Below, in pieces: positions 52,853 to 61,320 of a DNA stretch of 64,000 nucleotides. Position numbers and translations under genes: made by a program. Origin of the DNA: Pseudomonas sp. P8_229. Lineage in GTDB: Bacteria > Pseudomonadota > Gammaproteobacteria > Pseudomonadales > Pseudomonadaceae. The notes beneath the pieces are model-generated. The model was not told the DNA's origin, did not search any database, and worked only from the letters and a program-made list of their open reading frames with translations. Location of the stretch: assembly GCF_034008635.1 (NCBI RefSeq), contig NZ_CP125378.1, positions 5,394,501 through 5,458,500 of the forward strand, in the 5' to 3' direction. Position 1 is the first letter of the stretch. The number at the start of each line of letters is the position of its first letter.

Positions 52853-53188
52853 GTGCGTACTTCGATTCGCCCCGGCTGGATGCCGATCACCGGTTTGTTG
52901 CTGATGCTGCTGAGCACTGCAACCCTGGCCGCCAACACGCCGTGTTCCGGGAAAAAGGGCGGTATCGATCGCTGCGACGGCGATCTGTTTTTGTGCAATG
53001 ACGGCTCCATCAGTGGCTCGAAGAAAAGTTGCGCGGCGATGTTCGGGATCAAGGGGCAGGCGCGTCCACAGCAGTTTCTGCAAAGTGATGATGGCTGCAC
53101 CTGCGGTAGCGGCTCGTTCTGCACCGGGCCGCGTGGCGGGGTGTACTGCCTGACGCCAAGCGGAAACAAAAGCTACAAGCGCAAATGA
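52853..53188 (+). CDS. Small secreted cysteine-rich protein
   Basis: Exported protein of 111 residues with signal peptide to about TLAAN (residue 27). The mature part has eight cysteines in an ordered pattern (TPCSGK, DRCDGD, FLCND, KSCAAM, DGCTCGSG, SFCTG, YCLT), suitable for four disulfides, and a basic tail NKSYKRK. I do not recognise a toxin, inhibitor or adhesin family. The start is GTG 52853 with AGGAG seven bases upstream. It is divergent from the two-component system, which may control it. Confidence 0.75.
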   Translation: MRTSIRPGWMPITGLLLMLLSTATLAANTPCSGKKGGIDRCDGDLFLCNDGSISGSKKSCAAMFGIKGQARPQQFLQSDDGCTCGSGSFCTGPRGGVYCLTPSGNKSYKRK

Positions 53189-53234
53189 CTGCGCTTTGTG
53201 CCAATGCATAAAACCCGCTGCTTTCAGTGCATTG

Positions 53235-53247
53235 TTGCAAATTGCAA
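53235..53247. promoter_or_regulatory. TTGCAA-A-TTGCAA palindrome
   Basis: Symmetrical 13-bp site 64 bases upstream of the sigma-54 -24 element, the usual position of an enhancer-binding protein site. The binding protein is unknown. Confidence 0.4.
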
Positions 53248-53310
53248 TGAGTGGAGAAGTTCAGTCTTTTTAACCTGTTGAAATTTAACGATTTATTTAA
53301 AGTTGGCAGA

Positions 53311-53326
53311 TGGCACGGTCGCTGCA
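53311..53326 (+). promoter_or_regulatory. Probable sigma-54 promoter
   Basis: TGGCACGGTCGCTGCA has the -24 GG and -12 GC doublets exactly ten bases apart and matches TGGCACG-N4-TTGCA except for one base. It lies about 55 bases before the start of the 53381 gene, with no other good promoter in between. Confidence 0.62.
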
Positions 53327-53380
53327 ATTCATCCGTTGACGAGTTGTAACACCATTTTTCATGCCTGGAGCACTACAACA

Positions 53381-54322
53381 ATGAATAGATCCTCTGATGG
53401 GTTTTATCCTGCCTTCGAAGGAGAGTCGAGCAACGTGTCAGGCGTGTCCTGGGGCGCGATTTTCGCGGGCGCGGCGGCGGCCGCAGCACTGTCGATGATT
53501 CTGGTGCTGCTCGGCTTCGGTTTGGGATTCTCTGCCGTTTCACCCTGGGCCGGGGAGGGCGTCAGCGCCAAGAGCCTGGGGATTTCAACGATTGTCTGGC
53601 TGGCGGCAACGCAAATCATCGCGTCGGGTCTGGGTGGCTACATCGCCGGTCGTCTGCGGGTGAAGTGGGCCAACATGCACGGTGATGAAGTGTATTTCCG
53701 TGATACTGCCCATGGCTTTCTCGCCTGGTGTGTCGCCACGCTGGTGACCGCCGTTCTGGTGGTCGGCTCGGTCAGCAGTGTCATCAGTGGCGGTGTGCAG
53801 GCCGGTGCCAGTGTGGCCGGTGGTGCCGCAGCTGCCGCGACTCAAGCGGCCGGTTCTGCTGCCGCGAACACCAGCAGTGACCAGTACGGTTACTTTGTCG
53901 ACAGCCTGTTTCGCGATGATCGTCCGGCATCCGTCAGCGATGACGCTGCCCATGGCGCCGTGACCCGGATCTTCGCCCAGAGCCTGGCCAACGGCCAACT
54001 CAGCCCTGAAGACCGTACCTACCTGGCGCAACTGGTCGCACAACGGACCAACCTGAGTCAGGCCGATGCCGAGCGTCGTGTCGACGAAGTCTACGCCCGT
54101 ACCCAGAAAGCCATCGCCGACGCCAAAGTCAAAGCCCAACAGGCTGCCGACACCGCCGCCAAAGTCGCTGCCTGGACTTCGCTGTGGATGTTCATCGCGC
54201 TGCTGGCCGGTGCGTTCTTCGCCAGCCTCGCCGCGACCTTCGGCGGTCGTCGCCGGGATGCGGTCGAGTACGTTGAAGTCGAGACCTACGCCACTACCAC
54301 CACGCTGCCACCCGTTCGTTAA
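53381..54322 (+). CDS. Membrane protein with alanine/glycine-rich region, unknown function
   Basis: Inner-membrane protein of 313 residues. Three N-terminal hydrophobic segments (about 22-52, 68-90, 112-135) lead into an alanine-rich loop (GASVAGGAAAAATQAAGSAAA). A soluble helical part at about 190-265 (SDDAAHGAVTRIFAQSLANGQLSPEDRTYLAQLVAQRTNLSQADAERRVDEVY) precedes a last membrane helix. The layout recalls PhnA-like or tellurium-resistance-type membrane proteins, but I assign no function. GGAG ten bases upstream supports ATG 53381. The 24-residue ORF follows 15 bases later. Confidence 0.72.
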   Translation: MNRSSDGFYPAFEGESSNVSGVSWGAIFAGAAAAAALSMILVLLGFGLGFSAVSPWAGEGVSAKSLGISTIVWLAATQIIASGLGGYIAGRLRVKWANMHGDEVYFRDTAHGFLAWCVATLVTAVLVVGSVSSVISGGVQAGASVAGGAAAAATQAAGSAAANTSSDQYGYFVDSLFRDDRPASVSDDAAHGAVTRIFAQSLANGQLSPEDRTYLAQLVAQRTNLSQADAERRVDEVYARTQKAIADAKVKAQQAADTAAKVAAWTSLWMFIALLAGAFFASLAATFGGRRRDAVEYVEVETYATTTTLPPVR

Positions 54323-54337
54323 GCAAGGAGAATCACC

Positions 54338-54412
54338 ATGCGCTCATTACTGCTGTTTTTCCTCGGCGTGCCGATCCCGATCATCATCCTGATCGCCCTG
54401 TTCGTACACTGA
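54338..54412 (+). CDS. 24-residue single-helix membrane protein
   Basis: The sequence MRSLLLFFLGVPIPIIILIALF plus VH is one hydrophobic helix with a central PIP kink. A strong ribosome-binding site (AAGGAG at 54325-54330) sits at good spacing, and a terminator follows the stop directly. It is probably the last gene of the sigma-54-driven unit with the 313-residue membrane protein. Similar tiny proteins are found behind such genes in Pseudomonas, from memory. Confidence 0.78.
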   Translation: MRSLLLFFLGVPIPIIILIALFVH

Positions 54413-54434
54413 TCCCTCTGAGGCGAATGCCTCG

Positions 54435-54467
54435 GCCGCTTTCACTTCACGGTGGAAGCGGCTTTTT
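54435..54467 (+). terminator. Rho-independent terminator
   Basis: GCCGCTTTCAC / GTGGAAGCGGC stem (one wobble pair) and TTTTT. It ends the unit with the 24-residue protein. Confidence 0.9.
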
Positions 54468-54550
54468 GCTTTCTGGCATCCAACAAGGCGAGAATCGGCG
54501 GCTGAAGCGCAGCGCTTCATACCGCGACCCTCTATTTAAGGAAAAGTACG

Positions 54551-55090
54551 TTGGACAAGAAGGAAATCAAACGTCAGGTGGTGCAGATGCTGGAGGCCGG
54601 GCGCTCGAAAACCGAGACCTTCCAGGCGCTGTCCGGTGGCGCGGTCAAGGACAAGGTGCTGGCCTACTGGATTGGCTCCCATCCGGATCCGCAATTGCTT
54701 GAGCGTCATGCCGGCAAGATCAAGGTACTGCTCGGGCTGGTTTACGTGCAGGCATTGATCGGGTTGGTCGGCGGCTTTTTGCTGGGGCTGACCATCAGCA
54801 GCGGTTTTGCCATCGTCCGGGGATTGCTCGCCGGCGGTGTGCCGCTGCTGTTCGCCTGGGGCTTCTACCGCAACTCGGCGCAGACTTACACCGTCTACAT
54901 GCTGCTTTCGATCAGCCAGGTGCCACGGCTGTTCAAAGATTACGCCGAAGACCCGGTGGCGGTGATTATCGGCGTAGTGACGACATTGGCCATGGTGTTT
55001 TTTGTGGCCTGGGTGAAAAACCTGCTGTTTCCCGACCTCGGCTTCATGGGCTCGAAAAAGATCAAAGGGCAGTTCGTCTTCTCCAACTGA
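54551..55090 (+). CDS. Hypothetical membrane protein with TTG start
   Basis: Membrane protein of 179 residues. The N-terminal 60 residues are soluble and charged (KKEIKRQVVQMLEAGRSKTETFQALSGG, an HTH-like helical pattern). Three to four hydrophobic segments follow (about 58-80, 84-104, 133-155), then a short basic tail. The start is TTG 54551, with AAGGAAAAG a few bases upstream. I do not recognise the family. It lies just before the hcn promoter but is separated by 230 bases. Confidence 0.7.
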   Translation: MDKKEIKRQVVQMLEAGRSKTETFQALSGGAVKDKVLAYWIGSHPDPQLLERHAGKIKVLLGLVYVQALIGLVGGFLLGLTISSGFAIVRGLLAGGVPLLFAWGFYRNSAQTYTVYMLLSISQVPRLFKDYAEDPVAVIIGVVTTLAMVFFVAWVKNLLFPDLGFMGSKKIKGQFVFSN

Positions 55091-55117
55091 GATCGTTGAA
55101 CAATCCAACTGCTTTCA

Positions 55118-55131
55118 CTGGCCTGGATCAA
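55118..55131 (+). promoter_or_regulatory. ANR (FNR-like) box of the hcn operon
   Basis: CTGGC-CTGG-ATCAA matches the TTGGC/TTGAT-N4-ATCAA box bound by ANR, which switches hcnABC on at low oxygen in P. protegens and P. aeruginosa. Position and distance to hcnA agree. No Lux box is seen beside it. Confidence 0.75.
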
Positions 55132-55311
55132 TATTTCGTCTGGCAACTTCGCCTAACGTAAATGATCCAGGCCTTTGCTGAGGTATGAACTACAGTGCTT
55201 CACGCGCATCTTGTTGCGCTGACGAAGTATCCGCGCCGACGCCCCAATCAAAGCAATAAAAGTCGACACGGTGTAGTGCAGCAAGGAGCTGACACCACCT
55301 CAACCGAACCT

Positions 55312-55320
55312 TCACGGATG
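55312..55320 (+). promoter_or_regulatory. Rsm-type GGA site overlapping the hcnA ribosome-binding site
   Basis: TTCACGGATGATTG at 55311-55324 fits the RsmA/RsmE consensus (A/UCANGGANGU/A), where the GGA is also the Shine-Dalgarno core for ATG 55327. The same arrangement is known for hcnA of P. protegens CHA0. A further AGGAG lies upstream at about 55284. The ATG within the motif is not the start. Confidence 0.75.
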
Positions 55321-55326
55321 ATTGCA

Positions 55327-55641
55327 ATGCACTGCCTAGAAAGAACTTTCGATATCCAGCCCCTGACCCAGGCGGATATGACCGTCCACATCAACGGCCA
55401 AGCGGTGACTGCCGCCATCGGCGAAACCGTCCTCAGCGTTATCCAGTCCCTCGGCGTACGCCAGATCGCGCGCAATGATCATGACCAGATCAGCGGTGCC
55501 TACTGCGGCATGGGCGTGTGCCAGTGCTGCCTGGTGAAAATCAACGGCCGCCACAAGCGCCGTGCCTGCCAGACCGTCGTGCGTGACGGCATGCAGATCG
55601 AAACCCAGGTCAATCGCGTTGTCGCGCAGGAGGTCGTATGA
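55327..55641 (+). CDS. hcnA: Hydrogen cyanide synthase subunit HcnA
   Basis: Small [2Fe-2S] subunit of the membrane-associated HCN synthase that oxidises glycine to HCN and CO2. It has 104 residues, the known HcnA length. The iron-sulfur ligands are in GAYCGMGVCQCCLV plus the later RRACQT cysteine. ATG 55327 (MHCLERTFDIQPL) is chosen because HcnA proteins begin MHLLERQHDIQPL; two codons before it is an ATG inside the ribosome-binding site. hcnB starts by ATGA overlap. Confidence 0.95.
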   Translation: MHCLERTFDIQPLTQADMTVHINGQAVTAAIGETVLSVIQSLGVRQIARNDHDQISGAYCGMGVCQCCLVKINGRHKRRACQTVVRDGMQIETQVNRVVAQEVV

Positions 55642-57047
55642 GCCAGCAACCGGTGATCGTCGGTGGTGGGCCGGCGGGGATGGCGGCGGCCATCGAACTG
55701 GCGCGCCACGGGGTGCGTTGCACGTTGCTCGAAGAAGCTTCACGCCTGGGCGGTGTGGTCTATCGCGGGCCGTTGCGCGACGGTGTGCAATTGGATTATC
55801 TGGGGCCACGTTATTCCGAGGCACTGGGCAAACTGCACGGTGATTTCCAGGAGCAGGCCGGGCTGATCGACGTACGCCTGAACCATCGCGTGGTCGGTGC
55901 CGAAGGCACTCGCGCACTGGTAGTGCTGGATGGCGACGAGCAACTGCACGAAATCCATTACCCGCAGCTGCTGCTGGCCGCTGGTTGTCATGAACGCAGC
56001 GTGCCGTTCCCCGGCTGGACACTGCCGGGGGTGATCATGCTCGGCGGCCTGCAACTGCAAATCAAAAGTGGTGTGGTCAAGCCGCGGGGGCCGGTGATCA
56101 TCGCGGGCACCGGGCCGTTGCTGCCACTGGTGGCGACCCAGTTGCACGCGTCCGGCGTCAAGGTTGCGGGCGTGTATGAAGCCTGCGCGTTCGGCAAGAT
56201 CGCCCGCGAAAGCCTGGCGCTGCTGAACAAACCGCAGCTGTTCCTCGATGGCCTGAGCATGCTCGCTTACCTGAAACTGCACGGCATCCCGATGAACTAC
56301 GGCTGGGGCGTGGTCGAAGCGCACGGCGACGCAGAGCTGAAAAGCGTCACGGTGGCACCGTACTCGGCCACCTGGGAGCCGGATCTGACGCGCATCGAAC
56401 GTTTCGAAGCCCAGACCCTGGCCGTCGGCTACGGTTTCATTCCGCGCACTCAACTCAGTCAGCAAATGGGCCTGGATCACGGTTTCAGTGACGACGGTTA
56501 CCTGCGCGCCAATTCGAACGACTGGCAGCAAAGCAACGAGCCGCACGTGCACCTGGCTGGCGACATGGGCGGGATTCGCGGCGGTGAAGCGGCGATGCTC
56601 GCGGGCAAGATCGCCGCGACCTCGATCCTGCTCCAGCGCGAGATTATCGAAGAAGAGCTGGCGCGGGTGCGACGCGACCGCTTCTTGAGCAAACTGAAAG
56701 CCATCGTGCGCTTTCGGGCGGCGGTGGATCGCTACACCGAACGCGGGGTCGGCCAGACTGCGCTGCCGGCCGCTGACACAGTGATCTGCCGTTGCGAACA
56801 CGCCACTCGCGCCGACATCGATCTGGCGCTGGAGCAGGGCGTGCAAGACATCGCCAGCCTGAAGATGCGCACCCGGGTGAGCATGGGTGATTGTCAGGGG
56901 CGGATGTGCGTCGGTTACTGCAGCGATCGCCTGCGCCAGGCCACCGGCCGCAAGGACGTTGGCTGGTTGCGGCCGCGTTTCCCGATCGATCCGATTCCTT
57001 TTTCCGCGTTCCAGTCCGTCGGCACGGAGGCCGCTTCCCATGAGTAA
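55638..57047 (+). CDS. hcnB: Hydrogen cyanide synthase subunit HcnB
   Basis: Flavoprotein subunit of 469 residues. The FAD motif IVGGGPAGMAAAIELA is at the N-terminus, a second nucleotide motif IIAGTGPLLPL lies near residue 155, and four cysteines (ICRCEH ... CQGRMCVGYC) near the C-terminus can hold an iron-sulfur cluster. GGVVYRGPLRDGVQLDYLGPRY and ARESLALLNKPQLFLDGLSM are characteristic of HcnB. It overlaps hcnA by four bases and hcnC by eight. Confidence 0.95.
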   Translation: MSQQPVIVGGGPAGMAAAIELARHGVRCTLLEEASRLGGVVYRGPLRDGVQLDYLGPRYSEALGKLHGDFQEQAGLIDVRLNHRVVGAEGTRALVVLDGDEQLHEIHYPQLLLAAGCHERSVPFPGWTLPGVIMLGGLQLQIKSGVVKPRGPVIIAGTGPLLPLVATQLHASGVKVAGVYEACAFGKIARESLALLNKPQLFLDGLSMLAYLKLHGIPMNYGWGVVEAHGDAELKSVTVAPYSATWEPDLTRIERFEAQTLAVGYGFIPRTQLSQQMGLDHGFSDDGYLRANSNDWQQSNEPHVHLAGDMGGIRGGEAAMLAGKIAATSILLQREIIEEELARVRRDRFLSKLKAIVRFRAAVDRYTERGVGQTALPAADTVICRCEHATRADIDLALEQGVQDIASLKMRTRVSMGDCQGRMCVGYCSDRLRQATGRKDVGWLRPRFPIDPIPFSAFQSVGTEAASHE

Positions 57048-58299
57048 GTTCTATGACGTGATCATTGCCGGCGGCGGCGTGATCGGGGCGTCCTGCGCCT
57101 ATCAATTGTCCAAGCGCCAAGGCCTCAAGGTCGCGCTGATCGACGCCAAGCGCCCAGGCAACGCGACCCGCGCTTCGGCCGGTGGCTTGTGGGCCATCGG
57201 CGAGTCGGTGGGGCTGGGCTGCGGGGTGATTTTCTTCCGCATGATGTCGGCCAGCCGCAAGCGCGAAACCCAGGGCGCGGCGGTGGCGGTGGACGCCAGC
57301 ACGCCGCACATTCTGCCGGAGTCGTTCTTCGATTTCGCCTTGCAGTCCAACGCGCTGTACCCGGCGTTGCACCGTGAGCTGAAAGACAACCACGGGATGG
57401 ATTTCAAGTTCGAAAAGACCGGGCTGAAATTTGTCATCTATGACGATGAAGACCGGCTCTACGCCGAGCACATCGTCGGCTGCATTCCGCACCTCGCTGA
57501 TCAGGTGCGCTGGCTTGATCAGGCGGCGCTGCGCGAGGCTGAACCGAGCGTCAGCCACGAGGCCCGTGGTGCGCTGGAGTTTCTCTGCGATCACCAGGTC
57601 AGCCCGTTCCGCCTCGCCGATGCCTACATGGAAGGCGCGCGGCAGAATGGCGTGGACATTTACGTCAACACCAACGTCACCGGCGTGCTGCACCACGGCA
57701 GCCGTGTGACCGGCGTGCAGACGGCCGAGGAGGGCGTGTTCCACTGCAAGACCTTGATCAACGCCGCCGGTGCCTGGGCAGCAGACTTGAGCGAGTGGGC
57801 CACCGGCGTACGCATTCCGGTGAAACCGGTCAAGGGCCAGATCCTGCTGACCGAACGCATGCCGAAGATCCTCAACGGCTGCCTGACCACCAGCGATTGT
57901 TACGTGGCGCAGAAGGACAACGGCGAGATCCTGATCGGCAGCACCACCGAAGACAAGGGCTTCGACGTCACGACTACCTATCCGGAAATCGCCGGACTGG
58001 TGCAGGGCGCGGTGCGCTGTCTGCCGGAGCTCAAGGACGTCAATCTCAAGCGCACCTGGGCCGGCCTGCGTCCGGGCTCGCCGGATGAACTGCCAATTCT
58101 CGGGCCAATGCGTGGGGTGGAGGGTTATCTGAATGCCTGCGGGCACTTTCGCACCGGCATCCTGACCTCGGCGATTACCGGGGTGCTGCTGGACAAACTG
58201 GTCAACTACGAAGCGCTGCCACTGGATATCACGCCGTTTCTGGCGGATCGCTTTGAGGTCACACCGGTGAAGCAAGAGCGCGAGCTGGAACTGGCCTGA
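57040..58299 (+). CDS. hcnC: Hydrogen cyanide synthase subunit HcnC
   Basis: FAD-dependent DAO-fold subunit of 419 residues. Its flavin motif is IIAGGGVIGASCAYQLS (about 7-23), and TRASAGGLWAIGESVGLGCGVIFFRMM and GHFRTGILTSAITGVLLDKLV are HcnC hallmarks. With HcnA and HcnB it forms HCN synthase, a main biocontrol factor of root-associated pseudomonads. ATG 57040 lies eight bases inside the end of hcnB, showing translational coupling. A long REPIN cluster follows. Confidence 0.95.
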   Translation: MSKFYDVIIAGGGVIGASCAYQLSKRQGLKVALIDAKRPGNATRASAGGLWAIGESVGLGCGVIFFRMMSASRKRETQGAAVAVDASTPHILPESFFDFALQSNALYPALHRELKDNHGMDFKFEKTGLKFVIYDDEDRLYAEHIVGCIPHLADQVRWLDQAALREAEPSVSHEARGALEFLCDHQVSPFRLADAYMEGARQNGVDIYVNTNVTGVLHHGSRVTGVQTAEEGVFHCKTLINAAGAWAADLSEWATGVRIPVKPVKGQILLTERMPKILNGCLTTSDCYVAQKDNGEILIGSTTEDKGFDVTTTYPEIAGLVQGAVRCLPELKDVNLKRTWAGLRPGSPDELPILGPMRGVEGYLNACGHFRTGILTSAITGVLLDKLVNYEALPLDITPFLADRFEVTPVKQERELELA

Positions 58300-58319
58300 C
58301 CTAAGTCCAACACCCTCCC

Positions 58320-58941
58320 CGTGGGAGCGGGCTTGCTCGCGAATGCACTCTGTCGGTTGCAGCTGCGTTGTCTGACACAGCGCTTTCGCGAGCAGGCTCG
58401 CTCCTGCATTGATCAATGTCATACCGATCATTTGCGCACGACACCAACCCCTGTGGGAGCGGGCTTGCTCGCGAATGCACTCTGTCGGTTGCAGCTGCGT
58501 TGTCTGACACAGCGCCTTCGCGAGCAGGCTTGCTCCTACATTGATCAATGTCATACCGATCATTTGCGCACGACACCAACCCCCGTGGGAGCGGGCTTGC
58601 TCGCGAAGAGGCCGGCACAATCAACATAGCGTCGTCTGACCAGACGCATTCGTGAGCAGGCTCACTCCCACATTGGTTATGTGGTGTTCGGCCATTTTGC
58701 GGGTGGACATCAAACCTGTAGGAGTGAGCCTGCTCGCGATAGCGGTCGATTAGTCAGCGCATATGCTGACTGTGCCACCGTCATCGCGAGCAGGCTCGCT
58801 CCTACATTGATCAATGTCATACCGATCATTTGCGCACGACACCAACCCCCGTGGGAGCGGGCTTGCTCGCGAATGCAATCTGTCAGTTGCAGCTGTGTTG
58901 TCTGACACAGCGCCTTCGCGAGCAGGCTCGCTCCTGCATTG
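58320..58941. repeat. Cluster of five REPINs in tandem
   Basis: The 656-base gap behind hcnC is REP sequence. REPINs lie at about 58320-58409, 58451-58541, 58583-58673, 58714-58806 and 58850-58941. Three share the spacer ATTGATCAATGTCATACCGA with TTTGCGCACGACACC. Arms mix the GTGGGAGCGGGC and GTAGGAGTGAGC variants. Confidence 0.9.
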
Positions 58942-58955
58942 GATTTGTGTGAAGG

Positions 58956-60764
58956 TCAGGACTGGCGCGATTCCTCTTCCAGCTGATCCGACTCGAACAA
59001 CCGCGCCAGTTCCGCCCGGGCTTCCTGGGCGGTCTGCAGGACTTTGGCGGCGTCATCGTAGATCGCGTGCTGGGCTTCCAGCACCTGTTCGTCGTGGTGC
59101 TTGAAGCGCTTGATCCGCGCATCGGCCTGAGCCTGGGTCAGACCAAGCCCGACCAGAGTGCGACGGCTCATTTCCAGGCTGGAGTAATAGGTTTCTCGAA
59201 TCGGCTCGGCGCCGACATCGACCAAGCGGTGCACGTGCTGACGGTTACGCGCGCGGGCGATGATCTTCATGTGCGGATACAGCTTGCGCACGATCTCGGC
59301 AGTCTTGATGTTGGTCTCCGGATCGTCCGTGGCGATGACAAAATATTCAGCCTCACCCACCTTGGCCGCGTTGAGAATTTCCGGGCGCATCGGGTCACCG
59401 TAGAACACCGGCACACCGCCGAAACTGCGCGACAGCTCGATGGTTTCCACCGAGGTGTCCAGCGCCACGAACTTGATGTTCTGCGCCCGCAGAATCCGCG
59501 CCACGATCTGACCCATCCGGCCCATGCCTGCGATCACCACCCGTGGAGCCTCGGTGTCGATTTCGCGGAATTTCTCCGGCACCACCACCGGCTGCACTTT
59601 CGGGCTGACCAGCCGTGCACAGATCAGCAGCAGCAAGGGCGTCAACGCCATCGACAGGGTGATGGTCAACACCAGCAGGTCATACAGGCGCGGTTCGAAC
59701 AGGCCCTGATCGCGACCGATCTTGAACACCACAAAGGCAAACTCACCACCGGCCGCGAGCACAATGCCCAGGCGAATCGCACTGACCTTGTTCAGCCCAC
59801 CGGCCAGGCGCCCGACCACAAACAGCAGTGGCAGTTTCAAGCCGATCAGCAGCAGTGTCAGCCCCAGCACGGTGATCGGTGCACTGAGCAACAGACTCAG
59901 GTTCGCACCCATGCCGACACTGATGAAGAACAGCCCCAGCAGCAGACCTTTGAACGGCTCGATCTGCGCTTCCAGTTCATGGCGATATTCCGAGTCCGCC
60001 AGCAGCAGGCCGGCGAGGAATGCCCCGAGCGCCATCGACACGCCGACCAGGTCCATCAGCCACGCCGTGCCGATCACCACCAACAACGCGGTGGCGGTGG
60101 ACACTTCCGGCAGACCGGTTCTCGCCACAATACGAAACACCGGGCGCAACAGATAACGCCCGCCGACCACCACCACGGCGATCCCGCCGAGTACCTGCAA
60201 ACCATGATTCAGGCCTCCCGCGCTGCTGGTTTCGTGGCCGCCGCCCGCGAGCATCGGCACCAGTGCGATCAGCGGGATCGCGGCGATGTCCTGGAACAGC
60301 AGAATCGCAAACGCCAGCCGCCCGTGGGGACTGGTCAGCTCCTTGCGTTCGGCCAGGCTTTGCAGGCCGAACGCGGTCGATGACAGCGCCAGGCCAAGAC
60401 CAAGCACAATCGCACTGTTAAGCGGTTGACCGAATACGTACAACGCCAGCACGCCGATCACCGCAGCGGTCAGCAGCACCTGTGCCAGCCCGACGCCGAA
60501 CACTGATTTGCGCATCACCCACAATCGGCGTGGCGACAGTTCCAGGCCGATGATGAACAGCAGCAACACCACGCCCAGTTCCGAGATGTGCGCAACGCTT
60601 TGCGGGTTGCCGATCAGGCCGAGCACCGACGGGCCGATGATCACCCCCGCCAGCAGATAACCGAGCACGGCGCCCAGTTGCAGACGTTTGGCCAAGGGCA
60701 CGGTGAGCACGGCCGCGAACAGAAACACGACAGCGGCTTGTAACAGGTTGCCTTCATGGGGCAT
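58956..60764 (-). CDS. Monovalent cation:proton antiporter-2 (KefB/KefC-like) with RCK domain
   Basis: Inner-membrane potassium/proton antiporter of 602 residues. Residues 1-380 hold the CPA2 exchanger with about twelve helices (GYLLAGVIIGPSVLGLI; FLFQDIAAIPLIAL type LLFQDIAAIP with the transport aspartate). The RCK (TrkA-N) domain follows from about 405 (VVIAGMGRMGQIVARIL), then an acidic C-terminal tail. In E. coli, Kef proteins are gated by glutathione adducts. No KefF/KefG is adjacent; the flavodoxin-type quinone reductase at 40.9 kb resembles KefF but is distant. Confidence 0.92.
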   Translation of the reverse strand: MPHEGNLLQAAVVFLFAAVLTVPLAKRLQLGAVLGYLLAGVIIGPSVLGLIGNPQSVAHISELGVVLLLFIIGLELSPRRLWVMRKSVFGVGLAQVLLTAAVIGVLALYVFGQPLNSAIVLGLGLALSSTAFGLQSLAERKELTSPHGRLAFAILLFQDIAAIPLIALVPMLAGGGHETSSAGGLNHGLQVLGGIAVVVVGGRYLLRPVFRIVARTGLPEVSTATALLVVIGTAWLMDLVGVSMALGAFLAGLLLADSEYRHELEAQIEPFKGLLLGLFFISVGMGANLSLLLSAPITVLGLTLLLIGLKLPLLFVVGRLAGGLNKVSAIRLGIVLAAGGEFAFVVFKIGRDQGLFEPRLYDLLVLTITLSMALTPLLLLICARLVSPKVQPVVVPEKFREIDTEAPRVVIAGMGRMGQIVARILRAQNIKFVALDTSVETIELSRSFGGVPVFYGDPMRPEILNAAKVGEAEYFVIATDDPETNIKTAEIVRKLYPHMKIIARARNRQHVHRLVDVGAEPIRETYYSSLEMSRRTLVGLGLTQAQADARIKRFKHHDEQVLEAQHAIYDDAAKVLQTAQEARAELARLFESDQLEEESRQS

Positions 60765-60893
60765 GGGGAAACTCCTGACAACGGTACGGCGGGGGCGTCA
60801 AGGATAATGGCTGATCCCCCGTCGCACCACAGGGCGCTTGGGCAGGGGATTTTCGATCAATATCATTGCGAAAGCGTGAATGGCTCTGCGCCG

Positions 60894-61139
60894 ATGAGCG
60901 TCCGGCAACTTGAAAGTTGTCGCATTGCCATCATCGAGTTAAAGGTGCTCAGGCAGTTATATGGCGATGTAAAGTTATACTTTGGTCTTAAGTGTCCGGT
61001 GCGTGATATTGCCGAGCCATTGCGCGTCAACTCGATATTCGCTGGCGATGGACGAAGTTTTGAATTGGCAAGTCAACTGAAGTGCGATCGCCGGTTAATC
61101 AGCGGCCTGGACAGCGGATTCGATAATGTAGAGCTTTAA
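60894..61139 (+). CDS. Possible small ORF in an AT-rich gap (uncertain)
   Basis: An 81-codon frame from ATG 60894 with no clear ribosome-binding site (SVRQLESCRIAIIELKVLRQLYGDVKLYFG...). Base use is more AT-rich than around it. It may be a remnant; no homology is recognised. Confidence 0.25.
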   Translation: MSVRQLESCRIAIIELKVLRQLYGDVKLYFGLKCPVRDIAEPLRVNSIFAGDGRSFELASQLKCDRRLISGLDSGFDNVEL

Positions 61140-61320
61140 ACGCCATTCATTGCTAATTGCCGGTAGCGATTGTGTGAACCAGATAGTTCATGGTTTGCAA
61201 TTGACCATTAAATGTTTGTTACAACGATTGACAAGGCGAGGGCTCCGAACCTACTATTTTTCACTCAAGATGCTGGCTGCTTATAACGGCCGTCATAAAG
61301 CGACCAGGATGGCCGCACGA

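Noticed and set aside
55100..55200. Lux box upstream of hcnA
   Set aside because: No dyad of the CTGxC...GxCAG type is convincing; only the ANR box is.
56644..58620. 658-codon minus-strand open frame opposite hcnC and a REPIN
   Set aside because: Shadow of hcnC. Its N-terminal part is translated REP sequence repeated three times.
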